Origin: RH-AL1 sp964247745 | GTDB lineage: Bacteria > Pseudomonadota > Alphaproteobacteria > Rhizobiales > Beijerinckiaceae | Direction of reading: 5' to 3' | Length of the DNA: 25,182 bases | Assembly (NCBI GenBank): GCA_964247745.1 | Contig: CAXTVT010000050.1 | Coordinates: 1 to 25,182 of the forward strand | In this document: piece after piece, positions 1 to 8,392 of the stretch | Layout of the letters: each line of letters begins with the position of its first letter | Position numbering within the stretch: position 1 is the stretch's first letter | Notes under the pieces: generated by a model | Seen by the model: the letters and a program-made list of their open reading frames with translations, nothing else | What the model was told of the DNA's origin: nothing | The model's database searches: none | Program-made: the position numbers and the translations under genes

Positions 1-2
1 CG

Positions 3-86
3 GAGATCTTGACGACCGACGCGATGCTTCATGTCGCGGCACTGAAACGCGGCCGCGTCGCAGTCAACTTCAATCACCTGCGATAG
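3..86 (+). CDS. 3' end of an unidentified protein-coding gene (partial)
   Basis: An open frame enters from the left edge and ends at a TAG at 84-86, giving 27 residues that start EILTTDAMLHVAALK and end in NFNHLR. The stop lies 8 bp before the GTG start of the downstream hydrolase gene, so the two are probably cotranscribed. The fragment is too short to assign to a family. The frame has the GC-rich third positions seen in the neighbouring genes, which supports it being real coding sequence. Confidence 0.5.
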   Translation, partial: EILTTDAMLHVAALKRGRVAVNFNHLR

Positions 87-94
87 CGAGCCTC

Positions 95-1618
95 GTGCGC
101 CGCGTCCGCCATCTCGTCCTCGCGTCCCTCGCGCTCGCCGCCATCGCCCTCGCGCTGGTGAAGCTCAACGCCGCCACCCGCGGACTCTTCGTCACCACGC
201 TCGACATCGCCGGCACGCCCGCCACGGTCTTCCGCCCCCACGACAACAAACCGGCCCCCGTCGTCGTCATCGCGCACGGCTTCGCCGGCTCACGGGAGCT
301 GATGCAGCCCTTCGCGATCACGCTGGCACGCAACGGCTACGTCGCGATCACCTTCGATTTCCTTGGGCACGGCAAGAACCCGCATCCGCTGCGCGGCAGC
401 ATCACGCAGGCCGACGGGGCCAGCAAGGCGCTGGTCGACCAGCTCGACACGGTCGTCGCCTACGCGCGCGCCGCGCCCGGCGGCGACGGCCGCGTCGCGC
501 TGCTCGGCCATTCGATGGCCTCCGACATCGTGGTGCGCGAGGCCATGGCGCATCCCGACATCGCCGCCACCGTGGCCGTGTCGATGTTCGCGCCCGACCT
601 CACGGCGACGGCGCCGCGCGACCTGCTGGTGATCGTCGGTGCGCTGGAGCCGCAGGTGCTGAAGGACCAGGGCTTGAAGGCCGTGGCCATGGCCGCGCGG
701 GGCCCGGTCGAGCCGCGCCACACCTACGGCAGCCTCGCCGACGGCACGGCGCGGCGCGTCTCGTTCTCGGCCGGCGTCGAGCATATCGGGGTGCTCTACA
801 GCGAGGACTCGGTGCGGGAGGCGCTGGACTGGCTGAACGCCGTCTTCGATCACCATGGCTCGGGATACCTGCAGGTGCGCGGGCGCTGGCTCGGCCTGCT
901 GTTCCTCGGCCTCGTGGTGCTGGCGCGGCCGGTGCTCGGCCTGCTTCCGCCGGTGACCGCGCAGCCGCGCGGTGCCGGGCTGCGCTGGCGCCGACTCGCG
1001 CCGGTGGCGATCGCTCCGGCGATCCTGACGCCGCTGATCCTGTGGAAGGCGCCGACGCACGTTCTGCCGCTGCTGCTCGGCGACTACCTCGCCGCGCATT
1101 TCCTGGTCTATGGCCTGCTCACCGCGGCCGGGTTGTGGCTTGTCCGCGAGCGCGGTCCGCAAGTCGACGCGTCGATCTCGGCGCCGCGCTTCGCGCTCGG
1201 GGTCGTCGTGCTGGCGTTCTACAGCATCCCGATTTTCGGCTGGCCCATCGACAGCTTCGTCGCCTCGTTCCGGCCGATCCCGGCGCGGGTGCCGCTGATC
1301 CTGGCGATGCTGGTCGGCACGCTGCCCTACGTCCTCGCCGACGAATGGCTGACGCGGGGCGTAGGCGCGCCGCGCGGCACTTACGCCTTCACCAAGCTTT
1401 GTTTTCTCGTCTCGCTCGTCATCGCCGTGGCGCTGAACCTGGAGAAGCTGTTCTTCCTGATCATCATCGCCGCCGTGATCCTGCTGTTCTTCGTGATCTA
1501 CGGCCTGTTCAGCGCCTGGACCTACCGCGCCACGCGCCACCCGCTGGTCGGCGGCCTCTCCAACGCGCTCGCCTTCGCCTGGGCCATCGCCGTCACCTTT
1601 CCGCTGCTCACGGGCTGA
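95..1618 (+). CDS. Alpha/beta hydrolase fused to a polytopic membrane domain
   Basis: The protein has 507 residues from a GTG start placed 8 bp after the upstream stop. An N-terminal hydrophobic anchor (about 6-24) precedes an alpha/beta hydrolase domain (about 30-255). That domain shows an HG oxyanion-type motif at 61-62, the nucleophile elbow GHSMA with Ser140, and a candidate catalytic His230. The acid is not obvious: Glu185 sits where an Asp is common. Residues 264-507 are strongly hydrophobic, with about seven or eight membrane segments. A conserved-looking DEWLTR at 416-421 and a charged RHP at 481-483 lie near helix ends. The enzyme would be membrane-bound, with its hydrolase domain probably on the periplasmic side of the anchor; this is inferred from topology only. 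The substrate is unknown. Confidence 0.85.
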   Translation: MRRVRHLVLASLALAAIALALVKLNAATRGLFVTTLDIAGTPATVFRPHDNKPAPVVVIAHGFAGSRELMQPFAITLARNGYVAITFDFLGHGKNPHPLRGSITQADGASKALVDQLDTVVAYARAAPGGDGRVALLGHSMASDIVVREAMAHPDIAATVAVSMFAPDLTATAPRDLLVIVGALEPQVLKDQGLKAVAMAARGPVEPRHTYGSLADGTARRVSFSAGVEHIGVLYSEDSVREALDWLNAVFDHHGSGYLQVRGRWLGLLFLGLVVLARPVLGLLPPVTAQPRGAGLRWRRLAPVAIAPAILTPLILWKAPTHVLPLLLGDYLAAHFLVYGLLTAAGLWLVRERGPQVDASISAPRFALGVVVLAFYSIPIFGWPIDSFVASFRPIPARVPLILAMLVGTLPYVLADEWLTRGVGAPRGTYAFTKLCFLVSLVIAVALNLEKLFFLIIIAAVILLFFVIYGLFSAWTYRATRHPLVGGLSNALAFAWAIAVTFPLLTG

Positions 1619-1756
1619 TCGCCGTTCGCGAGGCGGGAACTCGTTTCAATCTCGGTTATTCTACCGTAAACGTATGGCCGGCGGCGACGGGCGCGACGCA
1701 TCGCGCCGCAAAAAGGGGGTGTGTGATTGCAACGACGACGTCGACGGATGCGGGGA

Positions 1757-1774
1757 TGTCGCCGTACGGCGACA
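1757..1774. terminator. Palindrome after the porin gene, possible terminator
   Basis: TGTCGCCG-TA-CGGCGACA is a perfect inverted repeat lying 21 bp past the porin stop on the minus strand. It can form a very stable GC-rich stem, but no T-run follows on either strand. A role in transcript-end protection or factor-dependent termination is therefore only inferred. The rest of 1619-1795 holds nothing else I can identify. Confidence 0.35.
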
Positions 1775-1795
1775 CCGCTTTCGCTGGCCGGCAGT

Positions 1796-3259
1796 TCAGA
1801 ACCGCAGCGTCACCGTGCTGCCGAACACCGCGGCGTCGCGGATCGGCGCGATGCCGTTTCCGTAGGGGTTTGGCACGTGGCCGCCGGGGTGGACGATGTA
1901 TTGGAAATCCGGCTGGATCGCGAGACCGGGCACGATGCGAGCCTGGTAGGTGACCTCGATCACGGCCTCGTAGTCTCGGACCGGCCCGGCGAGGCCCGTG
2001 GCGGCGTTGCGCGCGATGTCGGATGCGGCGGCATCGGAGGAGATCTTGGCGATGGCGGCCGCGACGGCGAACAGGTCGTCGGGGCGCCCCGGAAGCACGC
2101 CGAAGGCCGAGAGCCCGGCGTCGACGTAGAGGTCGACGAGGTTGCGGTCGGCCGGCGCGCCGATCACGCGGGCGAACAGGCCGATGCCCTTCTCGGCGTC
2201 TCCGCCCGGCACGCGATAGACCTGCTGATCGACGATGCCGTAGAAGGCGCCGTTCCTGAAATGCTCGACCGGCATCCCGGTGCTGCCGCGTGCCGCCAGC
2301 GGCTGCCCGTCCGAGCCGAAGCGCTCGTCGGCGAACCGCCCGAAATGCCCATAGGCGCCGAGCTTGAGCGTGCCGGGCAAGCCTGTGGCACCCTCGCCGC
2401 GATTGGTGCTGTAATGCGCCTCCGCGATGACGAGCGGAGGGTCTCCGACCCGGAAGTTCGTGCCGGAGGGATCGCAGACCTGCTTCTCCTGCGTGCAAGG
2501 CCCGGCGGGATCGCCGTCGAAGATCGCGGCGATGAACGAGAGCCTGTCGTCGGCGACGATCTTCAGCCGCGCCGCGGGTGTCGCCAGCGGATAGGCCGGC
2601 CCGCCGTCGGGCAGGTCGGCGGACGGCAGGCCGGGCCAGCCGAAGCTGGCGTTGATGAGGTTGGCGGCATAGTCGCTCGTCAGGAACTCGACATCGATGC
2701 CCTGCTGGCCGAGACGGAGCGACACGTGCTTGCCGAAGTGCTGCTCGTACCAGGCCTCGTAGAGGCGCGTGCTGGGCAGCGCGCCGATGTCGTTGATCGA
2801 GAGGATGTTGCCGATGTGAGTGCTCGAGAGATCCTCGCCGTGGATCTGAAACAGGTTGGCGTGCAGCGTGGCGCCTGGCAGGCCGAACAGCTTGGTGGCG
2901 TCGAAATCCGCCTCGACATCGAGCCGGCCGCTGTAGGTGCCGCCGCGCCGCACGCCGCCGGACAGCACGCCGTAGGGATCGCCGAGGTAGACGCCGTAGA
3001 GCGAGACGCCGGCGGCGCGCAAACGGTCGCGTGCCGCATCGATCGGGTTCAGCGCGGGAACTCCCTCGAAGATCGATGGGCCCTCCAGCTCGTCCTCACC
3101 GACCGCGCGGGCCGCGTTGACCTCCGGAGAGCGCAGCTGCGGCTTCTGCGTCGGCCCCGCAGCGGGCGCGTCGTCGTCGTCTCGCCCCCAGGACGGAGAG
3201 GCGAGGGCGAGCATGAGCGCCAGGGCGGCGAGGGCGACGACGGCCTTGCCGCCGGTCAT
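1796..3259 (-). CDS. Carbohydrate-type outer-membrane porin, OprB family
   Basis: The protein has 487 residues. A signal peptide (about 1-25, hydrophobic core VVALAALALMLALA, ending near SWG) is followed by a low-complexity acidic/proline linker. A long beta-barrel-like region then carries repeated aromatic/Gly patterns such as GVYLGDPYGVLSGGVRRGGTY and YEAWYEQHF. The chain ends in Phe (STVTLRF), the usual terminal residue for outer-membrane barrel assembly. OprB proteins let sugars and other small solutes diffuse across the outer membrane. The gene follows the DUF1499 gene by 177 bp with a hairpin in between, so it probably has its own promoter or partial readthrough. The solute specificity cannot be read from sequence. 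Confidence 0.85.
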   Translation of the reverse strand: MTGGKAVVALAALALMLALASPSWGRDDDDAPAAGPTQKPQLRSPEVNAARAVGEDELEGPSIFEGVPALNPIDAARDRLRAAGVSLYGVYLGDPYGVLSGGVRRGGTYSGRLDVEADFDATKLFGLPGATLHANLFQIHGEDLSSTHIGNILSINDIGALPSTRLYEAWYEQHFGKHVSLRLGQQGIDVEFLTSDYAANLINASFGWPGLPSADLPDGGPAYPLATPAARLKIVADDRLSFIAAIFDGDPAGPCTQEKQVCDPSGTNFRVGDPPLVIAEAHYSTNRGEGATGLPGTLKLGAYGHFGRFADERFGSDGQPLAARGSTGMPVEHFRNGAFYGIVDQQVYRVPGGDAEKGIGLFARVIGAPADRNLVDLYVDAGLSAFGVLPGRPDDLFAVAAAIAKISSDAAASDIARNAATGLAGPVRDYEAVIEVTYQARIVPGLAIQPDFQYIVHPGGHVPNPYGNGIAPIRDAAVFGSTVTLRF

Positions 3260-3295
3260 ATCGCCTGCCGCTTCTCCATCGGAGTTCGTTCACTC

Positions 3296-3318
3296 CCATC
3301 GGGAAATCAGCCCGATGG
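3296..3318. terminator. Hairpin between the DUF1499 and porin genes
   Basis: CCATCGGG and CCCGATGG (8 bp each, 7-nt loop) form a perfect stem about 120 bp past the DUF1499 stop and 36 bp before the porin start, read on the minus strand. A second smaller CTCC-ATC-GGAG hairpin with the same CCATCGG core lies at about 3275-3285. No T-run follows, so the element could equally be a leader structure in the porin mRNA or an operator. Confidence 0.35.
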
Positions 3319-3436
3319 TACGGGCGACTTTCCTGATCGCGATCGAGACACAGCTGGTGCCGGTGCGCAATCGTCCGCGCGGAAGGGCGTCGGGTTTCTC
3401 GGCGTCGTCGTTGTTCCGGCAACACTCGGTCCGTTG

Positions 3437-4210
3437 TCAGCTTTCCCCGATCGCGCTCTCGAGATCGTCCGAGAGCGCCTGCACGCGCTCGGCGTTGGCA
3501 CCGGGCTGCTCCTGCCAGATCGAGCGCGAGGTCGAACGGATGTCGACGCGCGTGCGGGCGCCGATGCCGCGGATGCGGATCGTGACGTCGGCGGGAAAAC
3601 CCATCAGTCCCGGCTTCACCACCAGATCGATATGGCCGGTGGCGAAGTTCTTGGCGTCGGCTTCGTCGACGATCGTCCATTTGCGGCGCTTGATGAGCTT
3701 GTGGAGCGCGGCCTCGACGTCGGAGGCGTCGGCATCGAGATCGAGCGTCTGCAAGTCCGGATAGAGCGCCTCCTGCAGCTTGATATCCGCCGAACTTGGG
3801 CCTTTGGGCGGGATGTATCCATGACGCGCGAGGATGGCCGGGACCGTCTCCATGTAGAGCGGCGGGTCGTCGAGGTTGGTCGCGGCATCGACGACCGTAG
3901 GCGCGCGATGCGTCTGCGCGAGAAAAGCCGGGTAGGCGAAGAGCAGCGCCGCCAGGACGAGACCCTGCAGCGCCAAGCCGATCCCCTTGTATCCATTGTG
4001 CCAGACGACTCCCAGGCCGAACAGCGCCAACAGCACCGCAAGTCCGGCGAGCGCCAGGGCGCCGCCCTCTATCGACAGCGAGGCCTGGGCGTCGAGCCCC
4101 TTGTGCGACAGCGCGATGCCGATCAGCGCCACGACGAGCGCGAAGAGCGCGAGATTGCGGCTCCAAAGGGTCGAGCGTGCCAGCGGGTCTTCCAGGATCA
4201 GGCGACGCAT
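3437..4210 (-). CDS. DUF1499 family membrane protein
   Basis: The protein has 257 residues. About three hydrophobic segments occupy the N-terminal third (near 20-38, 48-70 and 75-98). A soluble DUF1499-type domain follows (about 110-250), recognisable from the PPLYMETVPAIL region, the KRRKWTIVDEADAKN stretch and the RIRGIGARTRVDIRSTSR strand pair. DUF1499 proteins are widespread in proteobacteria and have no settled biochemical role. The start lies 19 bp after the stop of the acyl-CoA synthetase gene on the same strand, so the two probably form an operon. The ribosome-binding site is weak, which would fit translational coupling. Confidence 0.8.
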   Translation of the reverse strand: MRRLILEDPLARSTLWSRNLALFALVVALIGIALSHKGLDAQASLSIEGGALALAGLAVLLALFGLGVVWHNGYKGIGLALQGLVLAALLFAYPAFLAQTHRAPTVVDAATNLDDPPLYMETVPAILARHGYIPPKGPSSADIKLQEALYPDLQTLDLDADASDVEAALHKLIKRRKWTIVDEADAKNFATGHIDLVVKPGLMGFPADVTIRIRGIGARTRVDIRSTSRSIWQEQPGANAERVQALSDDLESAIGES

Positions 4211-4229
4211 GGGTCCGCTTAGGTGGTGC

Positions 4230-5879
4230 TCACGACGCCGCCCGCTCCGGCGCGAGCGTTGCCGGCCAGCGATAATCCTTCAAGAGCGCGCGCAAGCCAA
4301 GCTTGTCGATCTTGCCCGCCGCGGTATGGGGAATTTCGGCGAGGATCGACACGTCGTCGGGCATCCACCATCGCGCGATCTTGCCTTCCAGGAACGCGAG
4401 CAGCTCGCCCTTGACGGGCGTGCGCCCGGGCGCTGGCACGATGACGAGCAGCGGACGCTCGGCCCATTTCTCATGCGCCATGCCGACGACGGCCGCCTCG
4501 AAAACGTCGGGGTGCGCGACCGCGAGGTTCTCGATCTCGATGGAGGAGATCCATTCCCCACCCGACTTGATGATGTCCTTGGCGCGGTCGGTGATGTGCA
4601 TAGTGCCGTCGACGTCGATCGTGGCGATGTCCCCGGTGTCGAACCAGCCCTGCGCATCCACCGCCGGATCATCCTGCCGGTAGTACCCCTGCGCAATGCA
4701 AGGTCCGCGCACCTTCAGCCGGCCGAAGGTCTTGCCGTTCCATGGCAGCGGCCGCCCGTCGTCGTCGGCGATGATCATCTCGACGCCGAACGGCGCGCTG
4801 CCCTGCTTCGCCTTCGCGTCGTAGAACGCCTCGCCGGTCAGGGCCGCCGCGCCGGGTTTGAGCGTGCCGATCGTGCCGAGCGGACTGGTCTCCGTCATGC
4901 CCCAGGCGTGAAACACCTCGATCCCGAAATCGCGCTCGAAGGCGACCACCATCGAGCGCGGACAGGCCGAGCCGCCGATCGCCACCTTGCGAAGCTTGCG
5001 CGGCTTGCGGCCGACCTTGGCCATCTCGGCGAGCAACATCATCCAGATGGTGGGCACGCCGGCGCTGATCGTGACGTCCTCGTCGTCCATGAGCCCGAAG
5101 ACGGAGGCGCCGTCCAGCTTGGCGCCGGGCATCACCATCTTGGCTCCGGCCATCGGCAGGGCATAGGCGGTGGCCCAGGCGTTGGCGTGGAACATCGGCA
5201 CGATCATCAGGACGCTGTCCTGAACGCCCGCGCAGAGCGAGCCCGCGGCGCAGGCCTGCCAGGCGTGGAGCACGTTCGAGCGATGCGAGTAGAGCACGCC
5301 TTTCGGCTGGCCCGTGGTGCCGGAGGTGTAGCAGAGCCCGGCGGCGGTCCGTTCGTCGAAGTGCGCCCAGGCGAAATCGTCGTCGGCCTCGTCGAGCCAG
5401 GTCTCGTAGGCGACGGCGTTCCTGAGACGGGTCGGCGGCATGTGCGCCGCGTCGGTCAGGATGATGTAGCGCTCGATGCTCGGCAGGCGGTCGGCGATCG
5501 TCTCGAGCAGCGGTACGAACGTCAGGTCGACCATCATCAGCCGGTCTTCGGCATGATTCACGATCCAGGCGATCTGCTCGGGGAACAGGCGAGGGTTCAC
5601 GGTATGGCTGATCGCGCCGATGCCGGAGATCGCGTACCAGGCCTCGACATGGCGCCAGGTGTTCCAGGCCAGCGTCGCGACGCGATCACCGATCCCGATG
5701 CCCTCCGCCGCGAGCCGCTTCGCGCCGCGCAGCGCGCGCGTGCGCAGCGCGGCATAGTCCGTTCGATGGATGGGGCCTTCGATGGAGCGGGTGACGACCT
5801 CTCGCTCGCCATGCTGGATCGCCGCATGATCGATGATCTTGTGGAGCAGAAGCGGCCAATCCTGCATCAGACCCTGCAT
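4230..5879 (-). CDS. Acyl-CoA synthetase (AMP-forming, medium/long-chain fatty-acid ligase type)
   Basis: The protein has 549 residues. The ATG at 5879 is preferred over an upstream one at 5954 because GGAGAAGG sits at proper distance and the product then begins with the family-like MQGLMQDWPLLLHKIIDHAA. The AMP-binding P-loop YTSGTTGQPKGV lies at 184-195. The C-terminal subdomain has the hinge DRAKDIIKSGGEWIS and the adenylation-lysine region PHTAAGKIDKLGLRA. The enzyme would activate a carboxylic acid with ATP and CoA to an acyl-CoA in the cytosol. Family members of this length are often named long-chain fatty acid-CoA ligase or 3-(methylthio)propionyl-CoA ligase, and the true substrate cannot be decided here. 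It is probably the first gene of an operon with the DUF1499 gene. Confidence 0.9.
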   Translation of the reverse strand: MQGLMQDWPLLLHKIIDHAAIQHGEREVVTRSIEGPIHRTDYAALRTRALRGAKRLAAEGIGIGDRVATLAWNTWRHVEAWYAISGIGAISHTVNPRLFPEQIAWIVNHAEDRLMMVDLTFVPLLETIADRLPSIERYIILTDAAHMPPTRLRNAVAYETWLDEADDDFAWAHFDERTAAGLCYTSGTTGQPKGVLYSHRSNVLHAWQACAAGSLCAGVQDSVLMIVPMFHANAWATAYALPMAGAKMVMPGAKLDGASVFGLMDDEDVTISAGVPTIWMMLLAEMAKVGRKPRKLRKVAIGGSACPRSMVVAFERDFGIEVFHAWGMTETSPLGTIGTLKPGAAALTGEAFYDAKAKQGSAPFGVEMIIADDDGRPLPWNGKTFGRLKVRGPCIAQGYYRQDDPAVDAQGWFDTGDIATIDVDGTMHITDRAKDIIKSGGEWISSIEIENLAVAHPDVFEAAVVGMAHEKWAERPLLVIVPAPGRTPVKGELLAFLEGKIARWWMPDDVSILAEIPHTAAGKIDKLGLRALLKDYRWPATLAPERAAS

Positions 5880-6120
5880 CGTATGCCCTTCTCCGCATGC
5901 CAGGTGCTGCCCAAACGCAAGGCATGCGACCCGAGTCATCCACGAAACAGCCACAGGCGCGGCTCATCCTCTTGGTACATCCAGCGCGCTACCGATGTCC
6001 CACGGCCGAACGCGGGAGGACGACCGCCCCAGTCGTTTAGACGGCGGTAACCCTCGTGATCGAAGCTGGCCCTACGAAGACGACATGGCCACCTCTGTCG
6101 TCCAACGAGTGAGTCTCACC

Positions 6121-6300
6121 ATGGAACCCATCCTCTCGAACGTCTCCACCTGTCCCCGCAACGAGCCCCGCGATCTCCAGTCCCGCCTCTACCGTGAGAT
6201 CGGAATCTCGGCCGTCGCCGCCGCGCTCGAGGCCAGCGATACCGTGGCGCAGGCGAGCGCCCGCGAGAAGCGCGAGCGTCAGGTCCGGCGCGCCGCCTGA
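6121..6300 (+). CDS. Small conserved-type hypothetical protein
   Basis: A 59-residue product starts MEPILSNVST and contains the core RLYREIGISAVAAALEA, followed by a basic tail rich in Arg/Lys. The core could form an amphipathic helix. An in-frame ATG at 6085 would add 12 residues, and neither start has a strong ribosome-binding site. An 11-bp palindrome (GTGAG-T-CTCAC) sits directly before the chosen ATG. The stop codon is followed immediately by a short stem and a T7 run, which supports this being a real monocistronic gene. I recognise no function. Similar small proteins with a YREIG-x-SAVAAA core occur in alphaproteobacteria to my memory, but I could not check this. Confidence 0.55.
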   Translation: MEPILSNVSTCPRNEPRDLQSRLYREIGISAVAAALEASDTVAQASAREKRERQVRRAA

Positions 6301-6313
6301 AGAGGCTTTTTTT
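6295..6313 (+). terminator. Short intrinsic terminator overlapping a stop codon
   Basis: GCCT-GAAG-AGGC (4-bp GC stem, 4-nt loop) is followed directly by seven T residues. The TGA stop of the small gene overlaps the stem-loop. The stem is short, but the stem plus T-run order is right for rho-independent termination on the plus strand. Between here and 6414 I see only GC-rich imperfect hairpins. Confidence 0.5.
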
Positions 6314-6414
6314 CCGCTGATTGGCTGGACGACCCGGCGACGGCAGCGCCGCCGGATCAATGCGGCGCGAACGCCGGCGTCGCGCGCATCGCTGCTTCGG
6401 TCCAAGACGGCTCG

Positions 6415-7098
6415 TCAGACATGCTCCGGCGCGTCCTCGGCGGCGTCACCCTTGAGCTCGTTGCGCATGATCAACGGCACCTGGGCGAAGGTGAAGACGA
6501 AGATCAGGATCACCGTGCCGGGAAACTTGAACAGCACCCAGTGATCCCAGGTCATCGTGCGTCGGACGACCTCGTTGAGAACGGCGAGGAACAGGAAGAA
6601 CACGCCCCAGCGCAGCGTCAGGATGCGCCAGCCGTGCTCGGTCAGCTTCATCGCCTGTTCCAGCATGATCGGCAGCAGCGGTCGCCCGAAGGCGAGGCCG
6701 CCCAGCAGCGCGACGCCGAACAGGGCGTAGAGGATCGTCGGCTTCATCTGGAAGAAGGCCTGGTCGTGCAGCCAGAGCGTCAAGCCTCCGAACACCAGCA
6801 CGAGAACCGCCGTCACCAGGGGCATGACCGGTAGGCGCCGCGTCTTGGCGAAGAACACGATGAGCGCGGCCACCGTCGCCACCATCAGCACCGCCGTGGC
6901 GGTGAAGAGGCCGGCCTGCTTTCCCTCGAACAGCGAGGCCGGGAAGATCAGCCGCACCGTCGGTTCGAAGATCTTGGGCCGGAAGTTGGCGATGAGGAAC
7001 AGCACCAGAGGGCCCATCTCCAACGCAAACTTGAGCCCCGCCGGCATGGTGCGGGCGGGTAGGGTGGCGGCGGGTGGTCCCTCGGACGGCATGCTCAT
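6415..7098 (-). CDS. yciB: Inner membrane-spanning protein YciB / septation protein A family
   Basis: The protein has 227 residues. The ATG at 7098 is chosen because GAGAGGA lies 5 bp upstream; a TTG at 7113 would add only five residues. Family hallmarks include the opening LEMGPLVLFLIANF, VLVFGGLTLWLHDQAFFQMKPTILYALFG in the middle, and WDHWVLFKFPGTVILIFVFTF near the end. Five or six membrane segments are visible. YciB proteins are inner-membrane proteins linked to cell-envelope integrity and division in enterobacteria (known from the family). This copy is somewhat longer than the roughly 180-residue E. coli protein because of an N-terminal extension of about 25 residues and an extra loop holding RPKIFEPTVRLIFP. 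Confidence 0.88.
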   Translation of the reverse strand: MSMPSEGPPAATLPARTMPAGLKFALEMGPLVLFLIANFRPKIFEPTVRLIFPASLFEGKQAGLFTATAVLMVATVAALIVFFAKTRRLPVMPLVTAVLVLVFGGLTLWLHDQAFFQMKPTILYALFGVALLGGLAFGRPLLPIMLEQAMKLTEHGWRILTLRWGVFFLFLAVLNEVVRRTMTWDHWVLFKFPGTVILIFVFTFAQVPLIMRNELKGDAAEDAPEHV

Positions 7099-7208
7099 GG
7101 CGTCCTCTCGCAAATGGCTGCGGCTACCGCAAGGCTAGTGGCGACAAGCGGGTCGCGGCAAGGCGGGTGCGGCATCATGCGAGCCGTTCGAACCCGGCGC
7201 ATGGGCGA

Positions 7209-8111
7209 CTACCCCGCCGTCGACGCTCGCTCCTTCAGCAAGTCGAGGAAATTTCGTAGCATCGGCGAGCGGCTGCCTTTCGCGAAGGCGAGCGCCAGCC
7301 GTGCGATCGGTGCCGGCCCTTCGATGGGGCGGTAGGCGACTCCGGACAAATGCACCTGGGTCAGCGATCGCGGCACGATCGAGACACCGAGATGCGCGGC
7401 GACGAGGTTGATGGTGTCGGCGATGCGCTGCGCCTCCTGGCCGAGAACCGGCGTGAACTCGCAAGCCGCGCAGGCCGCCAGGATCTCTTCGCGCAGGCCC
7501 GGTCCGACCTGAGAGGGGAACAGGATCAGCGGTTCGCCCGCCAGGTCGCCGAGCCGGAGGCTGGCCCTGGCGGCAAGCCGATGGTTCGAGGGCAAAGCGA
7601 TCACGGTCGGCTCGTCGGGCAGCGGCGTCAGGACGATGCCGTGATCGGGCCGTTCCGCCGCCGGTCGGACGAACGCCGCGTCGATCTCGCCGCGCAGGAC
7701 CCGGCCGAACAACGCGACGGTGTTCAATTCGTCGAGCGAGATCGCGACGTCGGGCCAGCGGCCGTGGAATGCTTCGATCGTCTCCGAGATCAGCGGATTG
7801 TAGGTGGACGAGGTGGTGACGCCCAACTTGAGCTGTCCGCTCTCGCCGCGATGCGCGCGCTGCGCCGCCCAGATTGCGCGCTCGGCCGATGCCAAAGCCA
7901 ATCGCGCCTCTCGCTGGAAGGCCTCGCCGGCGGCGGTCAGTTCGGCGCCGTGTGGGACGCGATGGAACAGCTGCACGCCGATTTCGGTCTCGAGCGCGCG
8001 GATCTGCTGGCTTAGAGGTGGTTGCGCGATGCCGAGCGCTGCCGCCGCGCGGGTGAAATGGCCGGCGTCGGCGACGGCGAGGAAATAGCGGATGTGCCGA
8101 AGCTCCATCAT
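7209..8111 (-). CDS. LysR-family transcriptional regulator
   Basis: The protein has 300 residues (299 if the second of two adjacent ATGs is used). The N-terminal winged helix-turn-helix (about 3-62) begins MELRHIRYFLAVADAGHFTRAA and continues through the recognition-helix region QPPLSQQIRALE. The effector-binding domain (about 90-295) is of the two-lobed periplasmic-binding type, beginning QLKLGVTTSSTYNPLI and including EIDAAFVRP and GVSIVP. The sequence resembles the CatR/BenM branch, which controls aromatic-compound genes. That is a loose resemblance and the target is unknown. No divergently transcribed partner gene lies next to it, which is atypical for LysR genes. It is 53 bp downstream of the small secreted protein gene on the same strand. 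Confidence 0.9.
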   Translation of the reverse strand: MMELRHIRYFLAVADAGHFTRAAAALGIAQPPLSQQIRALETEIGVQLFHRVPHGAELTAAGEAFQREARLALASAERAIWAAQRAHRGESGQLKLGVTTSSTYNPLISETIEAFHGRWPDVAISLDELNTVALFGRVLRGEIDAAFVRPAAERPDHGIVLTPLPDEPTVIALPSNHRLAARASLRLGDLAGEPLILFPSQVGPGLREEILAACAACEFTPVLGQEAQRIADTINLVAAHLGVSIVPRSLTQVHLSGVAYRPIEGPAPIARLALAFAKGSRSPMLRNFLDLLKERASTAG

Positions 8112-8164
8112 CGAACCTTGAGCGCACCGGACGCGCGCGACAAGCGCGCCTCCGGTCACGAGGT

Positions 8165-8392
8165 TCAGTTGCGGTTGGGGTAGCCGCCGACCGGGCCGCC
8201 CGTCGCGGAGCTGCGGCCGTGGTACCCGACGCCGTAGGACACGCGGGCGCGGGCTGCCTGTGCGGGCGACGGCTGGACCGCGGCGGCGGCGGGCACGGGG
8301 CCGTAGGCGCCGGGCTGTTCCAACGGAGCGGCGGAAGCCGCGCCGGCGGTGAGCATCAGGGCGGCGGTGGTCAAGGCGAAAAGCGTCTTCAT
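8165..8392 (-). CDS. Small secreted Ala/Pro/Gly-rich protein
   Basis: The protein has 75 residues from an ATG preceded by a very strong ribosome-binding site (AGAAGGAGACAG). A clear signal peptide MKTLFALTTAALMLTAGAASA has a likely cleavage at ASA-A (about position 21). The mature part of about 54 residues is rich in Ala, Pro and Gly, ends VGYHGRSSATGGPVGGYPNRN, and has no Cys. It is probably periplasmic or exported. Function unknown. The strong ribosome-binding site and an AT-rich promoter-like upstream region suggest efficient expression, perhaps under stress; this is inference only. Confidence 0.7.
   Translation of the reverse strand: MKTLFALTTAALMLTAGAASAAPLEQPGAYGPVPAAAAVQPSPAQAARARVSYGVGYHGRSSATGGPVGGYPNRN

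Noticed and set aside
1727..4222. 831-residue plus-strand open frame opposite the porin and DUF1499 genes
   Set aside because: Its translation is rich in Arg/Asp/Gly/Val with no recognisable domain, and it is antisense to two well-supported genes. It is a shadow frame of GC-biased codons.
3987..6050. 687-residue plus-strand open frame opposite the acyl-CoA synthetase
   Set aside because: No motifs and low-complexity composition; the minus strand holds a complete AMP-forming ligase with all motifs.
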